Notes: generated from the sequence alone by a model not told the origin. A DNA stretch of 64,000 nt from Formosa sp030427735 (GCF_051200825.1 NZ_CP195158.1:3348001-3412000); one strand, 5' to 3'; shown: positions 36,712 to 44,149, numbered from the stretch's first letter. Numbers and translations are program-made.

Positions 36712-36897
36712 TTATATGCCTATAATTTCCTCCGTGGTTTCTTTCACTTCGCTTTTGGTTAAGCCATTATCTTCCAAAAAGGACTTCAAGCGATTTTTGA
36801 TTTGCTCTTCTTTTTTAAGAGCCGTTTGCTTGTCGTACTTAATGTAGATTTGTCTGCCTAGCCAAAAGCCTATTGCCAATGTGATTACCGTTCTCAT
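36712..36897 (-). CDS. 61-residue N-terminally anchored protein
   Basis: I place the start at the ATG whose first base is the last base of the amidase stop (36897), giving MRTVITLAIGFWLGRQIYIK, a membrane helix followed by a charged helical tail (ALKKEEQIKNRLKSFLEDNG). A longer frame from 36951 would overlap the amidase by 55 bp and add a basic segment, which is less likely. No family is known. Confidence 0.6.
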   Translation of the reverse strand: MRTVITLAIGFWLGRQIYIKYDKQTALKKEEQIKNRLKSFLEDNGLTKSEVKETTEEIIGI

Positions 36898-37391
36898 TAG
36901 TCTTCTTCTTTGTAAATGTTTGCTTCTGAAATACCGATGCTTTCCAACCACTTAGGAACATCAAAACTTGGACAAGCTTTGCTTGCTCCGGGAGCTTGAT
37001 TATGACCTAAAACCTGAATGTGAGGATGGCGTAATACCATGAACTTTACATAGGTTTCCAAAGTGCCTTTTTGCTCTTTAGTCCTTGTGTCTTTCGGCTT
37101 TTCACCGCTTTCATCAACACCGCCTACATACACCACATGCCTTGAATTACCATTGATACCACGCACTCCATTGGATATTTCCCATGGATCTACTTGGTCA
37201 TCTTGGTTGAATGGTATAATGTTTACAAGCTCTCCATCGAGGTACACGATGTCCGAATATCCCGGACGGTTCCAACCTCTTCCTCCCAAATGTTTTGGGT
37301 TGGTATGCATGCGAATAATATCGTCCTTAGTAAGCTCTTTGCCTTCAGGACTTGCTGTACAGTGAATGACCAGATAATTTAATTTTCCCAT
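36897..37391 (-). CDS. N-acetylmuramoyl-L-alanine amidase (T7-lysozyme type)
   Basis: This 164-residue soluble zinc amidase (Amidase_2 family) cleaves the bond between muramic acid and the peptide stem. Zinc ligands and catalytic residues are visible: LVIHCTASPEG (first His, H10), the substrate loop GWNRPGYSDIVYLDG, LGHNQAPGASKACPSFD (second His and the Cys). It has no anchor or wall-binding domain, unlike most wall proteins in this cluster. It lies 4 bp downstream of the YVTN gene. A lysis or DNA-entry role is inferred. Confidence 0.9.
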   Translation of the reverse strand: MGKLNYLVIHCTASPEGKELTKDDIIRMHTNPKHLGGRGWNRPGYSDIVYLDGELVNIIPFNQDDQVDPWEISNGVRGINGNSRHVVYVGGVDESGEKPKDTRTKEQKGTLETYVKFMVLRHPHIQVLGHNQAPGASKACPSFDVPKWLESIGISEANIYKEED

Positions 37392-37395
37392 TGTT

Positions 37396-39132
37396 TTAAA
37401 TTTTAATTGTTGGTATTAAATATTTGAATTGAAGCTGTTTGTAAAAGACCAAAATCGTAATAGTCTGTCCGGGAGCTATCTTAAACTCCCATGTCGATTT
37501 TCCATCAATCACATCACCACGAACGGCTGTTACTTCCGCTACATCGAGGTAGTTCTGTGGACTTTTGTAATTGTTGAATGAAATCGGGGTAACGTGTTGT
37601 TTTCCTGTTGGACTTTGGTGAATGAGTTTTAAGCCACTTGCTCGGTTTTCATCTGAAAACACAAACTTGGCATGCTTCACCAAAGCAGGTTTGAACTGAA
37701 ATTCCGCTCGTTTTTCAGGATAACTTTCATTTATGGTGATGTCGCTACTACTTTCGGAAAAACCGATAAAAGCAAGGTTGCCACCACTTGTATTGGTCGT
37801 AAACACTTCACCGCTCGGTAAGACAGCTATACCAATATTCGGTGCATTGTTGAGCGACAAAGTTTCTGAAAGTGTTCCAGTTGTGGAATAGATATAGGTT
37901 AAGCCTGTTTGACTGCTCAACACGTATAAAAATCCATTAACCGGATTATAGATGATTCCACTCGGTTGAAACCCTAACGGATAAGTGTTTTCGATGTTTT
38001 GTGTTTGTGGATTGAGCTCCAGTAATTCATTGCTGTTCTTGGCGATTAAAAACAAGCTACTTGTAGTAGCGGTAAACTCCGTTGGATAATCTCCTGTGGC
38101 ATTTATTTCACTTAACAGATTATCGGCCGCATCAAATACACTCACTGAATCTGAAATTGAATTACTTACCCAAACTGTTCCTTGCTGATTCCACACCGAA
38201 ACTGTTCTTGGATCTTCTCCAGTATTTAAAGTTGCCACTACATTGTAGGTAGAGCTGTCAATTTTGGAAAGCGTATCATCCAATAAATTACTCACATAAA
38301 AACAGCTATTTTCAGGATTGAAGGCAATGGAAGTTGGTCGATTACCTACCGGAATAGTTTGAATGATGTTATGTGTAGCATCCAGTATTTTAACTGTATT
38401 CTCAACCGAACAAACTACCCATGCTTCCCCATTGGAAGGGTTGAAAGCAACATCCACCGGAGAAACAAATCCGGGATAAAAACTACCCAAAGCAACGGTT
38501 TTTGCAATTGCCCCTGATGTATCCATGATAGTAACACTATCACTCAACTGATTGACTACATACAGTAAGTCATTGAACGAATTGAAGCCTACATTTTGAG
38601 GGTGTACGCCTGTTTGTATCTCTTGATTCACATCATGATCTTGAACATCTCCGGGCAACGGTTTACTGATTGAAGTACCCATATTAGCTCCCCATAGATT
38701 GATGGTTCTGACCGAAGTACCATTGTTGGTAAGTGTAATTTGTGTTTTGGATATTTCAGGTAAATGAGCTGCCTTTTCCTTGTAGTTCTTTTGAACTTCC
38801 AATGCCTTTTGGGCAAAGGCTTTTAATTTCTTTTTCTTGCGTTTGGCTTCATCAAAATCATTGGAAACATCCATTACACCTGACACCGTTCCCCATGTTT
38901 TTAAGTCCTTTTTATAGGCTTTAGCATAGTTGGGATTTTGAGCCATTAATGCCTGATGAATACGAGCATTGGAAATGCCAATAAAGTTGCTTTCGGTATC
39001 ATCACCGTGCAACTTAGTCTCTTTGTCTGAGGTAGTTATTGGCTTATCTTCCTTATCGTTTTTGAAAAGGAAATAACCTGTGCCAACCACCGCCAAAGCT
39101 CCCAATAACCCTATTTTCTGCTTGCTGTTCAT
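37396..39132 (-). CDS. Membrane-anchored YVTN beta-propeller protein
   Basis: The largest cluster product (578 residues). It has an N-terminal helix (residues ~5-22, IGLLGALAVVGTGYFLF), a charged linker, and from ~165 to ~460 a beta-propeller of YVTN repeats (NDLLYVVNQLSDSVTIMD; NSCFYVSNLLDDTLSKID; NGFLYVLSSQTGLTYIYS). The C-terminal ~110 residues form a further beta domain (KAKFVF-type strands, TWEFKIAPGQTITI). Such propellers usually mediate binding. It overlaps the HExxH gene by 4 bp. A surface or spike role is inference. Confidence 0.7.
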   Translation of the reverse strand: MNSKQKIGLLGALAVVGTGYFLFKNDKEDKPITTSDKETKLHGDDTESNFIGISNARIHQALMAQNPNYAKAYKKDLKTWGTVSGVMDVSNDFDEAKRKKKKLKAFAQKALEVQKNYKEKAAHLPEISKTQITLTNNGTSVRTINLWGANMGTSISKPLPGDVQDHDVNQEIQTGVHPQNVGFNSFNDLLYVVNQLSDSVTIMDTSGAIAKTVALGSFYPGFVSPVDVAFNPSNGEAWVVCSVENTVKILDATHNIIQTIPVGNRPTSIAFNPENSCFYVSNLLDDTLSKIDSSTYNVVATLNTGEDPRTVSVWNQQGTVWVSNSISDSVSVFDAADNLLSEINATGDYPTEFTATTSSLFLIAKNSNELLELNPQTQNIENTYPLGFQPSGIIYNPVNGFLYVLSSQTGLTYIYSTTGTLSETLSLNNAPNIGIAVLPSGEVFTTNTSGGNLAFIGFSESSSDITINESYPEKRAEFQFKPALVKHAKFVFSDENRASGLKLIHQSPTGKQHVTPISFNNYKSPQNYLDVAEVTAVRGDVIDGKSTWEFKIAPGQTITILVFYKQLQFKYLIPTIKI

Positions 39133-39935
39133 ACGGCTTTGGCTTTGTGGTTCAACATAATTTCTTGGGTATTGCGATACCTGTCAATGAAATTGATAAT
39201 ATCCTGAGCTCTTGTTACATGCTGACTTCCCACGGTTTCGGGGTGCATGGCAAATACTTTTGTAGCAGCATATACCGCTTCAATTTTTGGGTATTGTAAA
39301 TCCAAATAGAGCTTTAATGCAGCAAGGTCTGCCGGACGTTCTTCTCTTGTTGGTATCTGAAAATGTTGGCGTTCGTGCAATAGCACAAATAGTCGCACCG
39401 GAATGGTAAAATGCTTGAATGCCTGATTAGACACTTGTATTCTTCCGGTCTGACGGTTAGTTCTTGCAGGAGTTACCATCATGTTGCCAAACTGGTCTTT
39501 AATGACCGGTAGCAACTGAATCAAAAACTCATGATCGGGTGAATCGAAAAATCCGGGCTTGTATGTACCGCTATACTTCGCAAAGTTTTGAGCAAAGTCG
39601 ATGAATCGGTGCATGGCAGGTTGAGCCCAAATTTCAGAGGCTTTCATTTTTTCAACCTCAAATTTTTCAACCACATAGCCGTTATCCTCACCGGATTCGC
39701 TATTATAAATTTCCACCAATAAAGTTTCAGGAGACAAAGGCATGGGAATAGAGATTTCCTTGTAATTCATGCCATCTCTGATTGCCGAAGGCTTGAAAGG
39801 AACCTTTCTTCTGAAATAATAGGAATTGGCTCTATGGGCATCATAACCTTTAAGGGCAATAATGACCGGTCGAAGGGCTTTAATTCCTACCTTCAAAACA
39901 AAACGATTGTTATATGTTGGTACTGGTACTAACAT
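39129..39935 (-). CDS. HExxH protein (gluzincin-like), cluster protein
   Basis: This 268-residue soluble protein has a beta-rich first half and, at residues 187-203, LLHERQHF followed by EERPADLAALK. This is an HExxH zinc motif with a downstream E-x-x-A-D helix like that of minor gluzincin peptidases. No known phage prohead or maturation protease is recognised, and activity is unproven. It overlaps the YVTN gene by 4 bp and the upstream anchored protein gene by 1 bp. A processing or wall-cleaving role is inferred. Confidence 0.6.
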   Translation of the reverse strand: MLVPVPTYNNRFVLKVGIKALRPVIIALKGYDAHRANSYYFRRKVPFKPSAIRDGMNYKEISIPMPLSPETLLVEIYNSESGEDNGYVVEKFEVEKMKASEIWAQPAMHRFIDFAQNFAKYSGTYKPGFFDSPDHEFLIQLLPVIKDQFGNMMVTPARTNRQTGRIQVSNQAFKHFTIPVRLFVLLHERQHFQIPTREERPADLAALKLYLDLQYPKIEAVYAATKVFAMHPETVGSQHVTRAQDIINFIDRYRNTQEIMLNHKAKAV

Positions 39936-40357
39936 TAAGCGGACTGGATTTGTACTTTCTTATTCTTTTGCATGACTGAAAAGCCGTACGCTGCAATCAC
40001 TAGCACGGCAATTCCTCCGATAATCATTACTTCTTTTGAAATGCCTTTTTTCTCAGGCTGTGGTGCAGGCTGCCCACCGCCCATGGAAATATCATAATCC
40101 GATGGGGTGTCGTCTTTAAAGAATCCCACGATATTGCCAATGGTACTGGTAATCCCTTCTACACCTCCAGCTTTTTGAAAACCTTCTTTTTGCTTTCCCC
40201 ACCATTGTTGGCGTTGCTCTTTACGAGCTGCTTTTTCTTCCGCAGTTCGTTTTGGTTTTGCCTGTTTGTTGGGATCTTTCTTAAATAGGTTTTTCAAGAA
40301 GTAATCGTAATTATCTTCTCCACCGTGTATGATATATTCTGTTTCTCCTGCAATCAT
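39935..40357 (-). CDS. C-tail-anchored basic protein (shared N-terminal motif)
   Basis: This 140-residue protein starts with GGEDNYDYFLKNLFKKD, continues with a Lys/Arg/Ala-rich helical region (EEKAARKEQRQQWWGKQKEG), a Gly/Pro linker (GGGQPAPQP), and a C-terminal helix at residues ~112-130 (EVMIIGGIAVLVIAAYGF). Two other cluster proteins have the same design (motif, basic arm, Pro linker, C-terminal anchor). No family is recognised. The basic arm could contact DNA or the capsid inside a membrane. Confidence 0.6.
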   Translation of the reverse strand: MIAGETEYIIHGGEDNYDYFLKNLFKKDPNKQAKPKRTAEEKAARKEQRQQWWGKQKEGFQKAGGVEGITSTIGNIVGFFKDDTPSDYDISMGGGQPAPQPEKKGISKEVMIIGGIAVLVIAAYGFSVMQKNKKVQIQSA

Positions 40358-40367
40358 CTTGATTCAT

Positions 40368-40595
40368 TTAAAGGATTCTTAATATTCTAAGCGTAGAACC
40401 TTGTGGCTCATAGTTTACCGCCTGATAACCTTTTCCGACAAAGGGGTAGCTTTTGGCTTCTCCCGGAGGCAAAGGCACATTGTTCACAAGAGCTGTGCTC
40501 GTTCCCACGTTCTTGATGGAAGCGAAGAGAAAACCTTGGGGTAAGTTTCCGTTGGTTGTTGCTTCTTCTTCCGTTATTTGAGCGAGTATGTCCAT
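40368..40595 (-). CDS. 75-residue beta-rich soluble protein
   Basis: A short protein without membrane helix. The chain has KNVGTSTALVNNVPLPPGEAK and FVGKGYQAVNYEPQGSTLRI, suggesting a small beta-sandwich such as a fibre base, spike or decoration domain. The reading frame fits the operon spacing (10-bp gap to the next gene, 9-bp from the previous). No family is known; an overlapping frame on the same strand is a shadow. Confidence 0.6.
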   Translation of the reverse strand: MDILAQITEEEATTNGNLPQGFLFASIKNVGTSTALVNNVPLPPGEAKSYPFVGKGYQAVNYEPQGSTLRILRIL

Positions 40596-40604
40596 GCTTG
40601 TTCA

Positions 40605-41153
40605 TTATTTTCTTATCATTCCAATTACTACCAATGCAGCCACACCAACTCCCACAAAAACCAAGGTCTTCTTGCTCATTCCAAAAGGAAGCATAGAAGC
40701 TTGTTGTGGTTGATTTTCTGTGTTTTCGACTGTTAAATTGGTAGTGGTTTCCGTTCCAGTTTGCTCGATTATTTCCATAGGTTTTGTGGTTGGTTCTTCT
40801 GATTTAGAAGAGGTATCCACTAGAGCTTTTTTTACCTGTGGTTCACTCACTATGGGCTCTTTCTTTGGAGGTAAATCCGGAGCAATTTGCTTTACAACCG
40901 GTTTGGTTGTTTTTACCGGAACAGGACGACTAAACCTTGGTTTTCTGCCCTTGGCAATTCGTTTTTCATCCCTTTTTTCTCTTCGGGCAATAACTTTAGG
41001 GTTTTGGCTTCTCTTTTCCTTTCTCTTTTTGATCCACTTGCCAATGAATTCATCGTACTCAAATTCATTTCCTAAGCCATCAACAAAGTTGTCTTCCTCT
41101 TCCAAAAGACCTCCATAAAACTTCAATTCATATAATGGATTTGCAGCTATCAT
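40605..41153 (-). CDS. C-tail-anchored basic/Pro-rich protein (shared N-terminal motif)
   Basis: This 182-residue protein starts YELKFYGGLLEEEDNFVDG, then EFIGKWIKKRKEK, a very basic arm (VIARREKRDEKRIAKGRK), a low-complexity Pro/Glu/Thr linker, and a C-terminal helix (residues ~160-180, TLVFVGVGVAALVVIGMI). The DNF...F...KK arrangement recurs in the 139- and 140-residue proteins. No enzymatic motif. A nucleic-acid- or capsid-binding arm on a membrane anchor is inferred. Confidence 0.6.
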   Translation of the reverse strand: MIAANPLYELKFYGGLLEEEDNFVDGLGNEFEYDEFIGKWIKKRKEKRSQNPKVIARREKRDEKRIAKGRKPRFSRPVPVKTTKPVVKQIAPDLPPKKEPIVSEPQVKKALVDTSSKSEEPTTKPMEIIEQTGTETTTNLTVENTENQPQQASMLPFGMSKKTLVFVGVGVAALVVIGMIRK

Positions 41154-41164
41154 ACTTCAATTTT

Positions 41165-41584
41165 TTATGCCGTTTGTACTGGAGCAGCAGCTCCTTTTTT
41201 CTTCATGGATTGATACACTAAGCCACCAACTACAAGCAATCCAATGACAATCATTACCGGACTTCCCATGCCTGCTTTTTGCACTTGTGGTGCAGGGGTT
41301 TGTGCCGTTGCAGTTGGTTGTGGTGCTTGTTGCATCATCATTTGTGGAGCCATCTGCGGTGTTGGTGCAGGTGAAGGAGAAGCCAATTGCTTGGTCAATC
41401 CTGTTTCCGCTCTTAGTGCTTCCGTTTCCGCTCGTTGTTGGTCATTTTTCAGCTTTCGCTTTTCCATTCGCACCTTATGCCTTTCGGCTTTTCTTTGCTT
41501 ACACTTTCTGCCAAAGCATAAAAAGTTGTCCCACTCATCGGTAGGTTGACCGGTTATTCCGAAGTTGTAATTGCTTAATTCCAT
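41165..41584 (-). CDS. C-tail-anchored basic protein (shared N-terminal motif)
   Basis: This 139-residue protein starts with GQPTDEWDNFLCFGRKCKQ, then a basic arm (RKAERHKVRMEKRKLKND), an Ala/Pro/Gln-rich linker (PSPAPTPQMAPQMMMQQAP) and a C-terminal helix (residues ~112-131, PVMIVIGLLVVGGLVYQS). It is the third member of the WDNF/EDNF group of anchored basic proteins. It follows the 189-residue protein by 10 bp. No family is recognised. Confidence 0.6.
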   Translation of the reverse strand: MELSNYNFGITGQPTDEWDNFLCFGRKCKQRKAERHKVRMEKRKLKNDQQRAETEALRAETGLTKQLASPSPAPTPQMAPQMMMQQAPQPTATAQTPAPQVQKAGMGSPVMIVIGLLVVGGLVYQSMKKKGAAAPVQTA

Positions 41585-41594
41585 GATCTATCGT

Positions 41595-42164
41595 TTATGA
41601 AGGATTTACATTGATTGAATTTTTTCTCTGCCGGAAATAGAAGAAGCTGATAATGCCCAGTAAGCCTAATACTCCAATTATGAGGTATAGGCTTTTTTTG
41701 CCAGCCAACTTGCGTTCTTCCGCAGCAGCTTGTTGTTCCTGGGCTTTCATGGCAAGCATATTATTCAGCATTTCTCTGCGAGCTTCTTCCTTCGCCATTT
41801 TCTGCTTGTTCTTGCCACCTACAATACTTCCCACAGCTCCGGATATTCCGGCAATTGCTCCGGCTATGGCTTGTACATAATGGTATTCATCTTCATCGGG
41901 ATTATAGGCGGTTTCCGATTCCACCATTTTACTAAGTAGCTCCGTGAGTTCTCTGTTGAATGCTTTGTTTTGAAGGGCTAATCCTTCTACCAATCCATTG
42001 GCAAGGGATATTTTATCGCTCGTTGGAACCTGAATGCCGTACCTATCCAAAAGCATTTTATAAGGCTTTGGATTTTTGGCAACTGCCACTCCAATTAAGG
42101 ATAGAGCAGCCTTGGATTGCTGATTGAGTGCCTGTGTATTTTCCTCTTTGACTATTCTAATCAT
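41595..42164 (-). CDS. C-tail-anchored protein with helical N-domain
   Basis: This 189-residue protein has an N-terminal helical region (AKNPKPYKMLLDRYGIQVP), a Gly/Ala-rich hydrophobic stretch around residue 98 (AIAGAIAGISGAVGSIVGGK), a Lys/Gln/Ala-rich coiled coil, and a C-terminal helix (residues ~158-178, SLYLIIGVLGLLGIISFFYF). The NPxxxxxLLxxxG layout repeats in the adjacent 214-residue protein. It starts 1 bp after that gene's stop. No family. Confidence 0.6.
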   Translation of the reverse strand: MIRIVKEENTQALNQQSKAALSLIGVAVAKNPKPYKMLLDRYGIQVPTSDKISLANGLVEGLALQNKAFNRELTELLSKMVESETAYNPDEDEYHYVQAIAGAIAGISGAVGSIVGGKNKQKMAKEEARREMLNNMLAMKAQEQQAAAEERKLAGKKSLYLIIGVLGLLGIISFFYFRQRKNSINVNPS

Positions 42165-42165
42165 C

Positions 42166-42810
42166 TTAGTTGCTTTTTATGGAGGATCCGATGAGAACAC
42201 CGGCAACCAGTGTTAAGCCCAAAATCACTAATCCGTCTTTTGAAACGGAAAAGCGGTCTTTGTCTTTGGGTTCTTCCTTTGTTGGGGATTCAGCAGTTAG
42301 TTTTCGCTGTCTTAATTCATTCCAAACCAGTTGAACTTCTTCCATGAGGGATAAGTCTTCCGGCTTTTTGTTGGAAGCTGCCAATACTTCCTGATAATGT
42401 TTTTCCAATTGAGAAGTGGTCATGTCCACCAACTGATCAATGTAGTCGCCTACATCCAAGTTGGAATCGCCACCAAAGTTGCTGTTGCCACATGCTCCAC
42501 AAAAGTTGGATTCAGGATTGAAGGAGCTACTTCCACATGCACCACAAAAACTATCTTCTTTTTGATTGCTTTCGGGTTGGTTCAGTTTCAGAATCAAATC
42601 TTTTTCCGGATGAATCGTTAACAGATGCGGAACAATGCTTTTGCCCTCGGTTTTCACCAGTTCCTTTGTTGCCTTCACTAAATCGTGAATGTTCTTTGAA
42701 GGATGATACCCTTGGTCAAACAAAAGTTTGCGTGCACCATCCGGATTGCCATACACGATGTATGCAATGCGATTTTGTGCATATTTCGACCTTGTTAAAC
42801 TTTTCTTCAT
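42166..42810 (-). CDS. C-tail-anchored protein with double CGAC zinc ribbon
   Basis: This 214-residue protein has a GNPDGARKLLFDQGYHP segment near the start. Residues ~88-110 hold FCGACGSSSF and, 12 residues on, FCGACGNSNF. The four Cys (89, 92, 104, 107) suit a zinc ribbon. An acidic helical stretch and a C-terminal helix (residues ~190-210, GLVILGLTLVAGVLIGSS) follow. The stop is directly before the next gene, and a hairpin terminator lies upstream of its start. Function unknown; zinc binding is inferred from spacing alone. Confidence 0.6.
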   Translation of the reverse strand: MKKSLTRSKYAQNRIAYIVYGNPDGARKLLFDQGYHPSKNIHDLVKATKELVKTEGKSIVPHLLTIHPEKDLILKLNQPESNQKEDSFCGACGSSSFNPESNFCGACGNSNFGGDSNLDVGDYIDQLVDMTTSQLEKHYQEVLAASNKKPEDLSLMEEVQLVWNELRQRKLTAESPTKEEPKDKDRFSVSKDGLVILGLTLVAGVLIGSSIKSN

Positions 42811-42826
42811 CGTATTTCAATTTGAG

Positions 42827-42866
42827 TTTTACAAAAACAGCCAAAGAGCTATCGCTGACTTTGGCT
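42827..42866 (-). terminator. Internal terminator after the 295-residue protein gene
   Basis: Stem AGCCAAAG (42839-42846) and CTTTGGCT (42859-42866) with an inner AGC/GCT pairing and, on the minus strand, a following GTTTTTG tract. It sits in the only gap of ~100 bp within the cluster. It would leave the 295-residue protein more abundant than downstream products, if read-through is partial. Confidence 0.7.
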
Positions 42867-42913
42867 GCTTAATGGTTTACCTGTTATGAGCCTGTTACAG
42901 CTTGCATCGGTTC

Positions 42914-43801
42914 TTATCTTCTTCTGCGTAAGAATCCTCTTCCTCCAGGTCGTCTTCTCATTGAAATACCACGTCTGCGTCTAACAGGGCTAGGTCTTTT
43001 TCTGACAATCTTCTTTACCAGTTTCTTAGGCTTCAACCCAAAGGCTGATGGCTTCTTACTTCTGATCAAGTCTAATTGTGGAAGACCGGTAGTTCTTGGA
43101 GCAGTTGAAAGCTCGGCAACATTTTTACCGTCCAATAGGTTACCCATGTTGGCTCTTGCTTTGATTGTGAAGGTGAATACCACCGTTACACCATCTTTAA
43201 GCAATAGTCTGATGCTATCTTGTCCTGTAACATCCATCTCAAAGTTGTGGTCATCAATCAAACCTTGAGTGAAGTTTTGAGGTGAAGTCGCATTTCTAGG
43301 TTGGTAAACTCTTACTGAATTGCTCCCTGTTGCTGTCCTTTTGTTGATTTTCAACACATTGTCAAACTGCAATGGATTGGAAACCGACATTTTCATTCCC
43401 ACAATCTTGAAAGGATTGGCTTTTGATTCCTCCCTTACTTCTTTGTGCGAACTCTCTTCAACGGTTACCGTTACTCCGGCAGGCTGAGCTGCTTCCTCGT
43501 TGGCTCCAAACAGAATGGCTTCTGCATCGGCTCCGGAAGTGTTTTTAACTACTACGGTTAAGGTACGGTCGTTCGGATCAATACGTCCAATGGATGTCGT
43601 TTTGTAGCTATCGTACATATCGTCATCATCGGCAGGGATGTATTCTACTTCTTCATCGTAGTATTCATCCTCATCGTAATAACTGTCTTCGTTACCTTCA
43701 AATCCGGTATCAAAGTCGTCCTCTTCATACCCATCGTAGTCATCGTATCTGTCTTCGGCATCATCTTCGTATGCCATCAACTCATCGTTATATGGATTCA
43801 T
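42914..43801 (-). CDS. Putative major structural protein, acidic N-terminus and Arg-rich tail
   Basis: This 295-residue protein has three parts. Residues ~1-65 are extremely rich in Asp, Glu and Tyr (YDDYDGYEEDDFDTG, DDDDMYDSY). Residues ~75-240 form a beta-rich domain (LTVVVKNTSGADAEAIL, GMKMSVSNPLQFDNVLKIN, DSIRLLLKDGVTVVFTFTIK). The last ~45 are Arg/Lys-rich (VRKRPSPVRRRRG, RRRPGGRGFLRRRR). A jelly-roll-like domain with a basic tail is what a capsid protein that binds nucleic acid would look like, but no capsid family is recognised. The terminator after it suggests high expression. It is the second gene of the cluster. Confidence 0.6.
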   Translation of the reverse strand: MNPYNDELMAYEDDAEDRYDDYDGYEEDDFDTGFEGNEDSYYDEDEYYDEEVEYIPADDDDMYDSYKTTSIGRIDPNDRTLTVVVKNTSGADAEAILFGANEEAAQPAGVTVTVEESSHKEVREESKANPFKIVGMKMSVSNPLQFDNVLKINKRTATGSNSVRVYQPRNATSPQNFTQGLIDDHNFEMDVTGQDSIRLLLKDGVTVVFTFTIKARANMGNLLDGKNVAELSTAPRTTGLPQLDLIRSKKPSAFGLKPKKLVKKIVRKRPSPVRRRRGISMRRRPGGRGFLRRRR

Positions 43802-43858
43802 TTTGAATGCTTTTTTAAGTGTTTGTAACTAAATTCAGGTAGCTCCACCATGGAACTA

Positions 43859-44011
43859 CTACTTTGTTTCGCTGCTTTCTGCTAACTTTTTAGCTTTTGC
43901 TTTCTCCATAGCCGGATCAATCACTTTTTTGGTGAGGATGGTACCAATCACAAAAACTCCTAGTGAAACTCCTGCCATAATGCCAATTGATTTCCAATCA
44001 GTATTTTTCAT
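43859..44011 (-). CDS. 50-residue single-TM protein, first cluster gene
   Basis: Found by reading the minus strand. The ATG at 44011-44009 begins MKNTDWKSIGIMAGVSLGVF, one membrane helix spans residues ~9-27, and a Lys/Ala-rich tail (KAKAKKLAESSETK) ends at TAG 43859-43861. It is followed by the 295-residue protein gene after 57 bp. Size, helix and basic tail match the minor coat or membrane-coat proteins of membrane-containing or filamentous phages, but that is an analogy only. Confidence 0.65.
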   Translation of the reverse strand: MKNTDWKSIGIMAGVSLGVFVIGTILTKKVIDPAMEKAKAKKLAESSETK

Positions 44012-44108
44012 TTTGTATCGTTTTAAATTTTTAAATCTTCCGAATTGAACTGTGCGGTTTTTAAACCAATTGTGGAGCTAAGGTCAGGGTAAAACAAGGC
44101 GAGAAAAA

Positions 44109-44149
44109 GGACAAAAATTGTCCTATGGTGAGTGTTTGCCTATGGACAA
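44109..44149. promoter_or_regulatory. GGACAA boxes upstream of the cluster (candidate operator)
   Basis: An inverted repeat GGACAA-AAA-TTGTCC at 44109-44123 is followed by a partial repeat of CCTATGG at 44122-44128 and 44139-44145 (17 bp apart) and another GGACAA at 44144-44149. It is ~100 bp upstream of the first cluster gene and could regulate it. No obvious TAnnTTTG element for the minus strand was found nearby. Confidence 0.4.

Noticed and set aside
36898..36951. Longer start for the 61-residue anchored protein at 36951
   Set aside because: The ATG at 36897 sits on the amidase stop codon, the usual coupling in this cluster, and puts the membrane helix at the very N-terminus.
30490..44011. 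Reading the cluster as an eCIS or type VI secretion system
   Set aside because: No sheath, tube, baseplate, spike VgrG/PAAR or AAA unfoldase was found, and most proteins are tiny membrane proteins.
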